DNA from: Ferrimonas kyonanensis DSM 18153 | Lineage (GTDB): Bacteria; Pseudomonadota; Gammaproteobacteria; Enterobacterales; Shewanellaceae | DNA: 64,000 nt | Reading direction: 5' to 3' | NCBI RefSeq assembly: GCF_000425405.1 | Contig: NZ_AUDJ01000027.1 | Location: 1 to 64,000 of the forward strand | Part shown: positions 9,729 to 18,638 of the stretch, piece after piece | Numbering within the stretch: position 1 is the first letter of the stretch | How the letters are laid out: each line of letters begins with the position of its first letter | Notes under the pieces: generated by a model | Database searches by the model: none | What the model saw: only the letters and a program-made list of their open reading frames with translations | Told to the model about the DNA's origin: nothing | Made by a program: the position numbers and the translations under genes

Positions 9729-10184
9729 GGTGTTCCCTAATTCAACGCGTTGTGTGGTTGTTAGTTGTTGTTGTCTGCGCCGTCCTTGGGCCGTTTCGGA
9801 CTCGTCTCAACTCCCTGGTCGATGTCGGTGTTGCCACCGTAAAAACCGAATGAAATTCAGCATATAACACAAAAGCTGCAGCCTTGTTAACTTCGCATTT
9901 TTATGTTGGGTAACAACCATTGGAAATCCCTGTTTTTCGATTTAGGGCTAGATCAGCGTAATACTGAATTGAGGGTTCAGTTCGATTAGCGGGCAGATGA
10001 CCGACGCTGATTTAAAGAGGAAGGGTGTTATTACTGCCTGAAGTTTAGTCATTTTTCTTTGTTTTAAATCAAATGTATGGCCTCAGTTGGACGATGGCCC
10101 CAATCGCATTATTGTGATTTTGTCTGTTGTCCCTCCTAAGTAGTATTTAACTCAATGACCAGCCACTACTTAAAGAGGACACCC
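9729..10184. other. Divergent intergenic region, chemoreceptor / peroxidase
   Basis: About 456 bases between two divergent genes, more AT-rich than the flanking coding sequence. It should hold both promoters. The one clear signal is an Fnr-like palindrome at 10059-10072. An in-frame ATG at 10155 gives a 10-residue longer peroxidase, but I reject it because the better ribosome site precedes 10185. Confidence 0.5.
10059..10072. promoter_or_regulatory. Predicted Fnr/EtrA site upstream of ccp
   Basis: TTGTT-TTAA-ATCAA matches the Fnr consensus TTGAT-N4-ATCAA at nine of ten positions. It lies about 112 bases before the peroxidase start. Cytochrome c peroxidase genes are commonly Fnr-controlled in related bacteria, which supports the call. 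Confidence 0.6.
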
Positions 10185-11165
10185 ATGAAACCCTTAGCCC
10201 TGGCGATAGCCACTGCCTCGATTGCCGGTTGTGCCTTTGCCGCCGAACCGATTCAAATCATAGAACCTGCCGTGATCACCCAACCGGAAAAGGTGGCACT
10301 GGGAGAGCGGTTGTTTTTTGAGCCCAGGTTGTCTAAGTCGGGTTTTTTGTCCTGCAACAGTTGTCACAACCTGGCTATGGGTGGGGTCGACATATTGCCG
10401 ACCTCCATCGGCCATAACTGGCAACAGGGGCCGATCAATGCGCCGACGGTACTGAATGCCAAGTACATGCTGGCCCAGTTCTGGGATGGACGTGCCGCAA
10501 ACCTGCAAGAGCAGGCTGCCGGTCCTATCGCCAACCCTAAGGAGATGGCGCTGGAGCACGCCATTGCCCTGGAGGTACTGGAGTCGATTCCAGAGTATCA
10601 GGCAGAGTTTAAAGCCGTGTATGGTTCGTCAGGCATCAACCTGGAGCGGGTCACCGATGCCATTGCGGCATTTGAAGAGACGCTGGTGACCCCCAACAGT
10701 CGCTTTGATCTGTGGCTGCAAGGGGACAAGCAGGCGTTGTCTGAGGATGAGAAACAGGGGTATGCCTTGTTTAAATCCAACGGCTGTGCGGCTTGTCACA
10801 ATGGACCGGCTGCCGGCGGAACGATGTACCAGAAGATGGGCCTGATGCAGCCCTTTGTCACCGACAATCCGGCTCAGGGTCGAATGGATGTGACCGGTCG
10901 GGAAGGGGATCGGATGGTATTTAAGGTGCCGACACTGAGAAATATCGAACTGACGTACCCCTATTTCCATGACGGCTCCACCTACGATCTGCAGCAGGCG
11001 GTGGTGACCATGCAGCGCGTGCAACTGGGGCGGGAGCTCAGCGATGAGGATGCCGCCAGCATTACCGCCTTTTTGAAAACCCTGACCGGAGAGCAGCCTA
11101 GGATCACTCTGCCAATCCTGCCGCCCTCAACCAGCGCCACGCCGCAGCCGGCGCCGTTTAACTGA
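10185..11165 (+). CDS. ccpA: Di-heme cytochrome c peroxidase
   Basis: A 326-residue protein with a Sec signal peptide (1-20, cut near AFA-A). It carries two heme-c attachment motifs, CNSCH at 57-61 and CAACH at about residue 200, as in bacterial CcpA. It reduces hydrogen peroxide to water in the periplasm using electrons from cytochrome c. The chosen ATG has AGAGGA about six bases upstream. The C-terminal tail is Pro/Thr-rich (TLPILPPS). An Fnr-like box lies upstream, consistent with expression under low oxygen. A terminator follows within ten bases. Confidence 0.93.
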   Translation: MKPLALAIATASIAGCAFAAEPIQIIEPAVITQPEKVALGERLFFEPRLSKSGFLSCNSCHNLAMGGVDILPTSIGHNWQQGPINAPTVLNAKYMLAQFWDGRAANLQEQAAGPIANPKEMALEHAIALEVLESIPEYQAEFKAVYGSSGINLERVTDAIAAFEETLVTPNSRFDLWLQGDKQALSEDEKQGYALFKSNGCAACHNGPAAGGTMYQKMGLMQPFVTDNPAQGRMDVTGREGDRMVFKVPTLRNIELTYPYFHDGSTYDLQQAVVTMQRVQLGRELSDEDAASITAFLKTLTGEQPRITLPILPPSTSATPQPAPFN

Positions 11166-11173
11166 GCATCAAA

Positions 11174-11196
11174 AAGGGCGCCAACCGGCGCCCTTA
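11174..11196. terminator. Terminator between convergent genes
   Basis: Perfect 9-bp stem AAGGGCGCC / GGCGCCCTT with loop AACC. The T-run is strong on the minus strand (CTTTTT), so it mainly serves the DUF2750 gene; on the plus strand the tract is weak but may still serve ccp. Confidence 0.75.
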
Positions 11197-11213
11197 ATCT
11201 GCACGGATTAGGA

Positions 11214-11564
11214 TCAGGCCTGATACAGCTTGGCCAGTTCCATGGCGTCGATCTCTTCGCCATCCAGTGACAACTGCCAGTCGCAACCGATGAGGACACC
11301 GTCCTGATTCAGCTCATTGAGCCAAATCTCGAAAAAGTCTTCCAGTGGAATCATCGCCACGTCGTACTCTTCCCACTCGTCAACGCAGTGTTCACGGGCG
11401 GCACTTTCACTGGACCACAGTGGCAATACATCGGCATTCTCAAACTGAGCAGAATCGCAGATGACCCACTCCTCGCCCTTCGTCAGCCCCCAGAACCCAC
11501 GGCCTTCAAAGGTGGCATCCACAAAACGCTTTACGGTATCGGATACGGTATTCATGTTAATCAT
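11214..11564 (-). CDS. DUF2750-type small acidic protein
   Basis: A 116-residue, acidic, soluble protein without signal peptide. The layout matches DUF2750: an N-terminal helix (VKRFVDATF), then GFWGLTKGEEW and a later LPLWSSESAA motif, then a C-terminal IPLEDFFEIWL segment. Function of the family is unknown. The start has GAGG five bases upstream. It follows a second small protein gene by eight bases on the same strand, so the two are probably one transcript. Confidence 0.75.
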   Translation of the reverse strand: MINMNTVSDTVKRFVDATFEGRGFWGLTKGEEWVICDSAQFENADVLPLWSSESAAREHCVDEWEEYDVAMIPLEDFFEIWLNELNQDGVLIGCDWQLSLDGEEIDAMELAKLYQA

Positions 11565-11572
11565 GCTGGCCT

Positions 11573-11959
11573 CTATGAGTTGGCAAATGGGGCATTGAGC
11601 TGACGTTTCAACACCGGGTTGCGACGCGCAGCTTTAAGATTCTTGAGCATCAGCTTGATGCCATGGCCCAAGACACTTTCCAGGTGACCGGCTTTCTGCT
11701 CTTCGGTGATGTCGGCGTCCTGGGTCATGCGCAGGGCTTCTGCGGTGGCGCCCAGCAAGTTATAGGTGACCGAGGCATGCAACTGCTCGAAGCTGCCCAT
11801 GACATTCTGGGCACTGGCGGGCAGGCGCTCGAAATCTTCCCTCAGAGGCGCTTCAATCGCTTCGTGGATGGACGCCAGGCCGGCATGACCTTCTGGTTCC
11901 AGTTGGTAGAAATCGGCAATGGTCTGCAGCTCTGGGGCCAGGGTTGGGGTGTCGCTCAT
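11573..11959 (-). CDS. Conserved small protein of unknown function
   Basis: A 128-residue, mostly helical, acidic protein with no signal peptide and no membrane segment. The sequence (LASIHEAIEAPLREDFERLP, then a hydrophobic helix with SVTYNLLGATAEAL) suggests a helical bundle. I do not recognise a family with confidence; DUF3069, known from Shewanella-like bacteria, is one possibility. It is co-directional with and eight bases upstream of the DUF2750 gene. Its own 5' side holds the hairpin that ends the octaheme cytochrome gene, so a promoter must lie within about 70 bases of the start. Confidence 0.65.
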   Translation of the reverse strand: MSDTPTLAPELQTIADFYQLEPEGHAGLASIHEAIEAPLREDFERLPASAQNVMGSFEQLHASVTYNLLGATAEALRMTQDADITEEQKAGHLESVLGHGIKLMLKNLKAARRNPVLKRQLNAPFANS

Positions 11960-12036
11960 GGGAATATCCTAAGGTACCGGGAAAGCCGGATGGTAAAAAA
12001 CGCCAATTGTAGCAGCATTCCCTTATTAACCATAAG

Positions 12037-12061
12037 AAAACCGGCCTCGAGGCCGGTTTTT
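12037..12061 (-). terminator. Terminator after the octaheme/TPR cytochrome gene
   Basis: Perfect 11-bp stem AAAACCGGCCT / AGGCCGGTTTT with a 2-base centre and T-runs on both strands, 15 bases past the stop codon. Confidence 0.8.
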
Positions 12062-12075
12062 GAGCGTGACGAAGG

Positions 12076-14310
12076 CTAGGGCAATTGCTGGCTCAATTGC
12101 TCAACCACCTCTGGCGGTGCTACGGCTTGCAGTCGCTGTAAACAGGCCCGGGCCGACGCCGATTGCTGCTTGACCTCCAGTTCACATAACGCAAACAGGT
12201 GCTGCGGTCTGCCACTGGCGCCATAGGCTGCCGCCATCGCCTGACGGGCCGCGGCGGGGTTGACCGGGGCCAGAGCCAGGCCGAAGACGTAATGAAAGTG
12301 AGCGTTATCGGGCTCCAGCTCGGTTGCGCGCTGCAGTGAAGAGAGTGCCCGGGCTGAGTGTCCCGCACGCAGCATCGCCAGGCCGTGGGCAAAGGGAAGC
12401 GCGGCAGAATCCGGTTGCGCTGCCATCCCCTGTTTCAGCGTTTCGGCCGCCAGGGTCTCCTTTCCCTGAGTGCGATAGAGATCGGCCAGGTTGGCGTAGG
12501 CCAGCGCAAAATGCGGCTCCACTTTGATGGCGCCCAGGTACAGGGCTTCTGCCTGTTGCCACTGTCCCTGCCAGAGTGCGAGATTGGCCAGGTTGGTGCG
12601 AGCAAACCCACGATCGCCGTTGAAGCGCTGGCTGTCGCGATACTCCGCCAGGGGCGCCGCCAGAGCCTGCTGCTGTTTCGGGCCGAGTCGCTGCCAGTTC
12701 GCCGCCAGGGCGGCGGCGGTTTCAATGCGGACCACCAACACCGGATCAGACAGCAACGGTGCGATCAGCTGCCAGCGATCGTGGCTCGAGTAGGGCGCCG
12801 AGCCATACACGGCGCCCAATCGAACCCAGGGATCGTGGTTTTTCACCGCCCGCGTGAGCGCGACCAGGCCGTTGCGACCAGGAAATTGCTGCAGACGCTG
12901 CAGTGCGGCTGCTCGAATGAGGTCGGTGCGGTGAATGTCTTGTGCGATGTAGGACAGGGCATTGCCCGCTGCTGTGTCGCCGGCCTCGGCGGCGGCAAAC
13001 GCCAGGGCCGTGTGGTGGTTGTCACTGTTGTCGGACCCCGGATACCAGTCCCGGGCATGGTCTGCAGCCCACTGGGGGGACTGGTTCTGATGGCAGTTGT
13101 TACAGGCGTTGGGCACACCGATCTGGGTACTGAGCCAGGGGCTGGGCACCTTAAAGCCGTGATCCCGGCGTCGATCGATGCCCATGTAGGTGGTTTGAGG
13201 CATATGGCAGTCGACACAGTCAGCCCCGGCGTTACCCGGTTCATGGTGATGGTGGGCCGGCGTATCAAATTGAACCGGATTGTGACACTGGCCGCACAGG
13301 GCATTTCCTTGCAGCAGTGTCCGGGTCGAGTGGGGGTTGTGGCACTGACTGCAACTGACGCCAGCGTCGTGCATCTTGGACTGCAGAAACGACCCATAGA
13401 CGTAAACTTCGTCGTCGATCTGACCATCCGGGTAGTACTGGTTGGGGTGAATCAGGTTAAGGGCGTAGCGATCGCCCAGCGGTTGCTCCGGTGCAAGTGG
13501 TGCATCGCTGAGTTGCAGGCGACGACTGTGGCAGCGGGCACAGGTATCCAGCTGATGGCTGGTGTTTACCTGATGACCCGGTTGGGCGGTGGCCTGATTC
13601 GGCGACCTTTGCCAATGGGGTACGGCTTTGTTCAGCGTCCGATCAAACCCCTTGTGCGCCACATCGGCAGCCCCGGATGCGGCCCAACTGAGGTGATCAC
13701 TGCCGGGACCATGGCAGGCTTCGCAGCCGACATTGATTTCACTCCAGCGGCTTTGGTAGCGATTGGTGTCGAAGTCATAGCCCTTAGTCAGGTTGGTGGA
13801 GTGGCAGTCGGCGCACATGTAATTCCAATTCTGACCGGGGTTGGTCCAGTAAAACTCATCATGGGGTTCGCTGTTTGGATAGAGGTGATACCAGCGCTGG
13901 CCACCATCGCCGCGCTCTCGGTTATCCCAGGCGAAGGGGATTAACTGCCGTCGTCCGCCTTCCAGTTCCACCAGGTATTGTTGCAGTGGATCAAAGCCAA
14001 AGGTGTGGGTGACTTGATAGTCCCTGAAGGTGCCGCTGGCGTCTTTAAGGCGGGCAAAGTAGCGGCCTTTGTCGGTATAAAACCGGTATTGTTCTCCTTT
14101 AAAATCGATGCTGACATCGTCAAAATCCCCCAGCACCCGGTCTTCGGTGGCGTGGTTCATGGCCTGCTCGTGATCCGACCCCAGCCACTGCAGGTATTCG
14201 GTGTCATGGCATTGCCGGCACGAGGACGAACCGACAAACTCGGCGCCACTCAAGGACGTCGATGGCAGCAGCAGCCCCAGCAGGTACAGAGTCCGAACGT
14301 GTCTGATCAT
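12076..14310 (-). CDS. Octaheme c-type cytochrome with HEAT-like and TPR domains
   Basis: A 744-residue exported protein. The signal peptide covers about 1-22 (LYLLGLLLPSTSLSGA). Eight CXXCH motifs lie in the first 380 residues: CRQCH, CADCH, CEACH, CARCH, CSQCH, CGQCH, CVDCH and CNNCH. An alpha-helical repeat region follows (HEAT-like, about 420-540). TPR-type repeats end the protein (about 550-740; for example PHFALAYANLADLYR). Cytochromes joined to TPRs occur in Shewanella-type and delta-proteobacterial genomes and are thought to dock to other redox proteins; the substrate is unknown. The frame stays open upstream, but the ATG at 14310 starts the signal peptide and follows AGGGAAGG. The gene is not in an obvious operon. 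Confidence 0.82.
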   Translation of the reverse strand: MIRHVRTLYLLGLLLPSTSLSGAEFVGSSSCRQCHDTEYLQWLGSDHEQAMNHATEDRVLGDFDDVSIDFKGEQYRFYTDKGRYFARLKDASGTFRDYQVTHTFGFDPLQQYLVELEGGRRQLIPFAWDNRERGDGGQRWYHLYPNSEPHDEFYWTNPGQNWNYMCADCHSTNLTKGYDFDTNRYQSRWSEINVGCEACHGPGSDHLSWAASGAADVAHKGFDRTLNKAVPHWQRSPNQATAQPGHQVNTSHQLDTCARCHSRRLQLSDAPLAPEQPLGDRYALNLIHPNQYYPDGQIDDEVYVYGSFLQSKMHDAGVSCSQCHNPHSTRTLLQGNALCGQCHNPVQFDTPAHHHHEPGNAGADCVDCHMPQTTYMGIDRRRDHGFKVPSPWLSTQIGVPNACNNCHQNQSPQWAADHARDWYPGSDNSDNHHTALAFAAAEAGDTAAGNALSYIAQDIHRTDLIRAAALQRLQQFPGRNGLVALTRAVKNHDPWVRLGAVYGSAPYSSHDRWQLIAPLLSDPVLVVRIETAAALAANWQRLGPKQQQALAAPLAEYRDSQRFNGDRGFARTNLANLALWQGQWQQAEALYLGAIKVEPHFALAYANLADLYRTQGKETLAAETLKQGMAAQPDSAALPFAHGLAMLRAGHSARALSSLQRATELEPDNAHFHYVFGLALAPVNPAAARQAMAAAYGASGRPQHLFALCELEVKQQSASARACLQRLQAVAPPEVVEQLSQQLP

Positions 14311-14652
14311 CACCTTCCCTTGAACATTCATCCATGACATCCACGGAGAGGACCTTGTCATCCCGGCGGCCTCCTGATGTCCGGTTCCGTGTCACTGTCG
14401 GCGCGGCCGCCGGATTGGTGCACTGACAATGACGGCCGTGTTAACGACCTGGTTGATTGACTTCCTGACTCACACAACCGAAAAGCTAGATAATCATTAC
14501 AGAAATTTCAGCTCGCTTCCACAAGCTGCCAGGACAAGTTCGGTTTCGATAGGGGTGCTGAATCGTGGCGAACCGGTTGGCAAGGGCTGCGATTAAACCG
14601 TTGTAATCAAGGTGACAAGCAGCGGCAATTGCAACCGCTGCCAGTGGTTGGC
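14311..14652. other. Intergenic region upstream of the octaheme/TPR gene
   Basis: About 340 bases between the cytochrome start and the viaA stop. It should contain the cytochrome promoter and the viaA terminator. I see no convincing gene, strong hairpin or Fnr box here. Confidence 0.4.
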
Positions 14653-16137
14653 TCAAGCGGAACCTTGGATCGTGGTGAGGGCCATGGCGATGTCGTGATC
14701 CAGTTCGGCGTCGGCGCGGTGATCCCGCAGCCGTTCGATGATGTCGCCCTGGTCTGCCAAATACTGCCACTGGCAGTCAAACAGGGTCTGAAAATGGGAT
14801 TGGTTCAGTTGTTCGCCGATCACCACCGAGTAGAATCGGTTGCCACATCGGCGTTGTTCGCCCATGGCGGTGAGGGTGGCGGCCGGTAACTCCGCCAGTA
14901 CGAAGTCTGAGATCACCACCATATCGGCATTGCGGTAGTCATCCCGGTTGAGCACCTCCAGCGCCACATCAATGGCCGGTGCCACGTCGGTGCCGCCGTG
15001 GAAAGAGCGGGTCAGGAATCCCAGCAACTTCGGCAAGGCGTGGTCGTCAGACAGGTTCAGGGTCTCGATGTCAGTGGAGAAGTTGACCAGGAAGCACTTG
15101 CGCTGACCCGATCGACCGGTGGCGGCCAGAAACAATGCCAGCGCCTTGGCCACCTTTTCCGGCTGGCCTTGCATCGACAGGCTGCTGTCGACGCAGATCA
15201 CCATGGGCCCAAGGTTGTCCTCGGTGGAGACTGGCCGCAGTTCATCCACATTGACCCAGGTTCGTTCCGGTTGCCAGCCGCGCATTTCAAAGGTTTGAAG
15301 TTGCCGTTCCAGGTATTTGAGGTCAAACAGCAATGCGGTGTCTTCCTCCCCCAACAGGGCCAGTTCCGACGGCAGGGTCTGGCTCAGCTGCTGGTCTAAC
15401 CTAAGCCCCACCAACTCCTCTTTGGCGGGGGCATTGGGGCAATTAACCTCTCGCAGGCGCCGCACACTGACCGTTTCGTAGTGGGTAGAGTAACTGGGTT
15501 TTCTTTGCTTGCCGATGCGATGGCACAGGTCCAGCACCCCGGGGGTGTTGGCCAGGTAGTCGCACCAACGTTTTAACGTCTCGACGTCATCCTGGCACAA
15601 TTGACCGGCGCTGAAGTCCACCAGAAATCCGGGTTCCAGTCCGAGGCGCTCGAAATTACGGCTTAACTCAATCAGGGTGTCGAGCCAGGCCTTTAACTGG
15701 GCCAGCATCTCCGTACGCAGCAGGGCCAGTCGATCCAGTTCCCACTTGGCTTCGCTGCGCTCCAGTTGTTTGCGCCAATCCCGCAGCAACAACCGCCGGA
15801 TCAAAGTAGCGGATTCCGGGTGTTGCGTGGCGCGGCGCATCTGCCCCTGCCAGAACCCCGGGTTGGCCGGCAGTTTCAGGCTGGAGAGGCAGTCGCGGTA
15901 CGCCTGCCAGTCCTGCTGCAAGGCGGCAACGGTGTTGGCATTGTCATCCAGTTGCTGTTCGGACAGCAGCAGTTGCTGATAGAACGGGCCATAGGGGGAC
16001 TCCTCCTCCAGCGTTTGCCGGGCGGTGGCTTCCAGTTTATCCAGCGTGGCTGCCAACTGGGCATTGAGGGTCGGCGACGCCGCCAGGATGCTGGCGTAGC
16101 TGTGCTCGATGCTCTGTTGCAGCGCTTCGGTGATCAT
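14653..16137 (-). CDS. viaA: ViaA, VWA-domain partner of RavA
   Basis: A 494-residue cytoplasmic protein with a helical N-terminal part (about 1-300) and a C-terminal von Willebrand A domain (about 310-490). The metal site is DSSLS (about residue 321), and the VWA Asp is in VVISDFVLAEL. In E. coli (483 residues) ViaA binds and stimulates the RavA ATPase and has been linked to respiratory complexes and aminoglycoside sensitivity. The gene begins one base after the ravA stop, so the pair is translationally close. ViaA alone would be hard to name, but with RavA next to it the call is firm. Confidence 0.9.
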   Translation of the reverse strand: MITEALQQSIEHSYASILAASPTLNAQLAATLDKLEATARQTLEEESPYGPFYQQLLLSEQQLDDNANTVAALQQDWQAYRDCLSSLKLPANPGFWQGQMRRATQHPESATLIRRLLLRDWRKQLERSEAKWELDRLALLRTEMLAQLKAWLDTLIELSRNFERLGLEPGFLVDFSAGQLCQDDVETLKRWCDYLANTPGVLDLCHRIGKQRKPSYSTHYETVSVRRLREVNCPNAPAKEELVGLRLDQQLSQTLPSELALLGEEDTALLFDLKYLERQLQTFEMRGWQPERTWVNVDELRPVSTEDNLGPMVICVDSSLSMQGQPEKVAKALALFLAATGRSGQRKCFLVNFSTDIETLNLSDDHALPKLLGFLTRSFHGGTDVAPAIDVALEVLNRDDYRNADMVVISDFVLAELPAATLTAMGEQRRCGNRFYSVVIGEQLNQSHFQTLFDCQWQYLADQGDIIERLRDHRADAELDHDIAMALTTIQGSA

Positions 16138-16138
16138 A

Positions 16139-17740
16139 TCAGCGACTCAGTTCCTGCAGCTGTTGGCATTTCATAATGTTCAGCTCCAGATCCCCCAGTT
16201 GTTGTAACAGACCGCTGTGTACAACGTCGGTCTCCGCTTCTGTAACAAATGGCGACACATGGTTGTGCTGATAGTGCTGTTGAAATTCGGTGACCTCGGC
16301 CAGGGTACGGGTCAGCAATTGATGGCTGTTGTCCAGCTCGCTCAGCAGCTGGTTCAGGGCGGCCTCGTCGCGTTTTTCGCGGCGCTCGCCCTGACGAAAC
16401 TTCACCGTCGGTTTGAAGCGGTTGACCACGTAGGCATTGCTGTCGAAATTGCCGCTGTCGTTGTATTTAATGTCCATGGCACCGTGTTCATCGAATCGGC
16501 ACTGAACGGTTTCCATCGCCTTGCCCAGAGTATCCATGGGGTGGAACGGCCGGGGCGACTTCATCTGTTCCTGATGGACGTAGAAATCCAGATACACCGG
16601 TTCGCGACGCGCCAATCCGTGTTGGTAGGTGGCCATCGCCTTGACGTAAAAGAAGTTGGATTGATTCTTACGTTGCCGCTCCTCGCTGCCGCCAAAGAAA
16701 TACTGTTGAGGATAGAAATCCACGGTTTCGTACACATCCTCCTGATGGAACAGCAGGGTGTGCAGCGCGGTTTCCCAGTCGTCGATCTGCTGATACAACT
16801 CGCTGATGGCGGCCGCCTGCGGGCAGCCAAGGGCAAAGATGGCGTCGTGGACCAGTTTTACCGCTTTGGGATGGTCCTCCTCCTGAGCCCACAGGCAGTG
16901 CTTGAGTAACAGGGCATCACTGAGGTTGGTGTGGTCTCTATCGTTAAAGAAGGCCGATGCTTTGAGCAGCATGGCGGCCCGTTGCCAGCGCCGATCCGAC
17001 ACATACAGCCCCAGGGCTTCGGCTTGCTCCTGCAGTTGCTGCTTGAGAATTTTGATCACTCCCAGGCAGTCGTCGGACAGCTGCACCTGGTGAAGTTGCT
17101 GTTGCCACTCGAGCCATTCGCCATTGCTGATTTTGAGCTCCGGGGCGATGTCTACCTCGGCCGATACCGGTCGACTTTGCAACAGGGAAGCAAAGTTGTC
17201 CCACTGACGGGTGGGCTGGGCCATGAGTCGAATCAAGAAGCGGTCGTACAAGGCGTCCAGGCCCTGATCCGGCTCAGGGACTTCGTTGGAGGCGGCAATC
17301 AGGGCTTTCAGGGGCACCGGTTCAATGTCATCGCCATTTCGGAACAGGCGCTCGTTAATCAGGGTCAGCAGGGTATTGAGGATGGCCGGGCTGGACTTCC
17401 AAATCTCATCCAGGAACGCAAAATCCACCGTCGGCAGGTAGCCCTGTGTCTTGCGGTGGTACTGATCCTGCTTCAGGGCCTGAATGGACACCGGCCCAAA
17501 CACCTCTTCCGGAGTGGAAAAGCGATTCATCAAACACTCGAAGTAGCTGTCGTGATTGAACGCCGACGCGATGCGCCGGGCCAACAGGCTCTTGGCGGTG
17601 CCCGGAGGCCCATACAGGAAGGTGTTCTGGCCGGTCAGCGCGCCGAGCAGGGCGATGGCGACCGTCTGTTCCCTTTCCTGTAAGCCCTGACTCAGAGTAT
17701 CGATGAGTGATTGAATTCGTTGTCGTTTACGCTCTGGCAT
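16139..17740 (-). CDS. ravA: RavA, MoxR-family AAA+ ATPase
   Basis: A 533-residue protein, slightly longer than E. coli RavA (498). Walker A is GPPGTAKS at about 44-51, Walker B is FAFLDEIWKSSP near 105-115, and sensor motifs follow. The RavA-specific C-terminal extension (about 310-500) has the LARA-like insertion expected of this subfamily. It is a hexameric chaperone-like ATPase acting with ViaA. The ATG is preceded by a GGGAG-type ribosome site. About 297 bases upstream and divergent lies a small SWIM-domain gene. Confidence 0.9.
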   Translation of the reverse strand: MPERKRQRIQSLIDTLSQGLQEREQTVAIALLGALTGQNTFLYGPPGTAKSLLARRIASAFNHDSYFECLMNRFSTPEEVFGPVSIQALKQDQYHRKTQGYLPTVDFAFLDEIWKSSPAILNTLLTLINERLFRNGDDIEPVPLKALIAASNEVPEPDQGLDALYDRFLIRLMAQPTRQWDNFASLLQSRPVSAEVDIAPELKISNGEWLEWQQQLHQVQLSDDCLGVIKILKQQLQEQAEALGLYVSDRRWQRAAMLLKASAFFNDRDHTNLSDALLLKHCLWAQEEDHPKAVKLVHDAIFALGCPQAAAISELYQQIDDWETALHTLLFHQEDVYETVDFYPQQYFFGGSEERQRKNQSNFFYVKAMATYQHGLARREPVYLDFYVHQEQMKSPRPFHPMDTLGKAMETVQCRFDEHGAMDIKYNDSGNFDSNAYVVNRFKPTVKFRQGERREKRDEAALNQLLSELDNSHQLLTRTLAEVTEFQQHYQHNHVSPFVTEAETDVVHSGLLQQLGDLELNIMKCQQLQELSR

Positions 17741-18037
17741 CGAGGGAACTCCCGGTTAAACGCCATGGTAGTTATCGGATCATCATACCCGCGGGCCAGG
17801 GGTAAACTTAGTCTCGGTCATGGTTGTTGTGAAGCGCATCACTAATTGCCGAGCGGGGTTCAACTTGCTGGCAGGGGGTGCGGTTCGGGTTGAACCGCAA
17901 AACCCGCCTGAGTCCTTGACCCCAAAGGGCAACCCGGTGGAATGTTATCGCCCGTCGACACGCCGTATGATTTGCGCTTAGTAAACGCGGGCCTTGCCGG
18001 GTGATTTTTGGTTTAATTAGCTGAACGAGGAGGGAAT

Positions 18038-18433
18038 ATGGACTTTACGATTCTGGAGCAGTTGGCCGGCCATCGCAGTGCGGTGCGGGGTCAGAACTAC
18101 TTTAACGAGGGCCGGGTGACTCAGGTTACCCGCGTTGGCGATCAGGTGGTCGGTGTGGTTGAGGGAAGGGAGCGCTACTCGGTGACGCTGAGCCTGGAGA
18201 AGGGAGTCATCGACGGCGAGTGCTCCTGTCCGGCGTCGGAACACAGTGAGTTTTGTAAGCATTGCGTCGCCGTGGCCCTGGCATTGTCTGCGCAGCAACA
18301 GGCACCGTCATGGTTGGTCGCACATCTGAAGCGATTAAAAAAGGAGCAGTTGATTGAGGCGCTGATCAATGAGATTGCCGCCGATAGCCGCAAACTTAGC
18401 GCCTGGGAAAAGCGGATCAATACCCCAAAGTAG
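18038..18433 (+). CDS. Small SWIM zinc-finger protein
   Basis: A 131-residue protein. The N-terminal beta-rich region (about 1-60; QNYFNEGRV, RERYSVTLSLE) is typical of proteins carrying SWIM domains. The finger itself is CSCPASEHSEFCKHC, matching C-x-C-x(n)-C-x-H. A basic helical tail ends the protein. SWIM domains bind DNA or proteins. In E. coli yehL-yehM-yehP-yehQ a SWIM protein is encoded with MoxR-type ATPase and VWA genes, and here the gene is divergent from ravA-viaA. The start has GAGGAGGG eight bases upstream. Function unknown. Confidence 0.8.
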   Translation: MDFTILEQLAGHRSAVRGQNYFNEGRVTQVTRVGDQVVGVVEGRERYSVTLSLEKGVIDGECSCPASEHSEFCKHCVAVALALSAQQQAPSWLVAHLKRLKKEQLIEALINEIAADSRKLSAWEKRINTPK

Positions 18434-18456
18434 GGCATTGTCAGGCAAATCCGGGC

Positions 18457-18480
18457 CCTTTGGGCCAGTAAGGCCCAAGG
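18457..18480 (+). terminator. Possible terminator after the SWIM gene
   Basis: Inverted repeat CCTTTGGGCC / GGCCCAAGG with a 5-base loop, about 25 bases past the stop codon. There is no T-tract, so it may instead be an mRNA-stabilising hairpin. Confidence 0.4.
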
Positions 18481-18638
18481 CAGAGAGGGTTAATCTTCTG
18501 TGCATTAACCCGTTAAGTTTGGGTAATTCGCTAATTCAATTGAGCTGGAACCCCATGTTTAGTAGTGTTGCGCACACAACAAACGGATAACAAATGAGTC
18601 TGTCTGACTCCTGACTTGAATTTTGGGGATCTGAGTTC

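Noticed and set aside
12358-13944. 528-codon open frame on the plus strand opposite the octaheme/TPR cytochrome
   Set aside because: The minus-strand frame has eight heme motifs, a signal peptide and repeat domains; the plus frame has none of these.
14486-14770. 94-codon open frame upstream of the octaheme/TPR gene
   Set aside because: It overlaps the viaA 3' end out of frame and has no family-like sequence.
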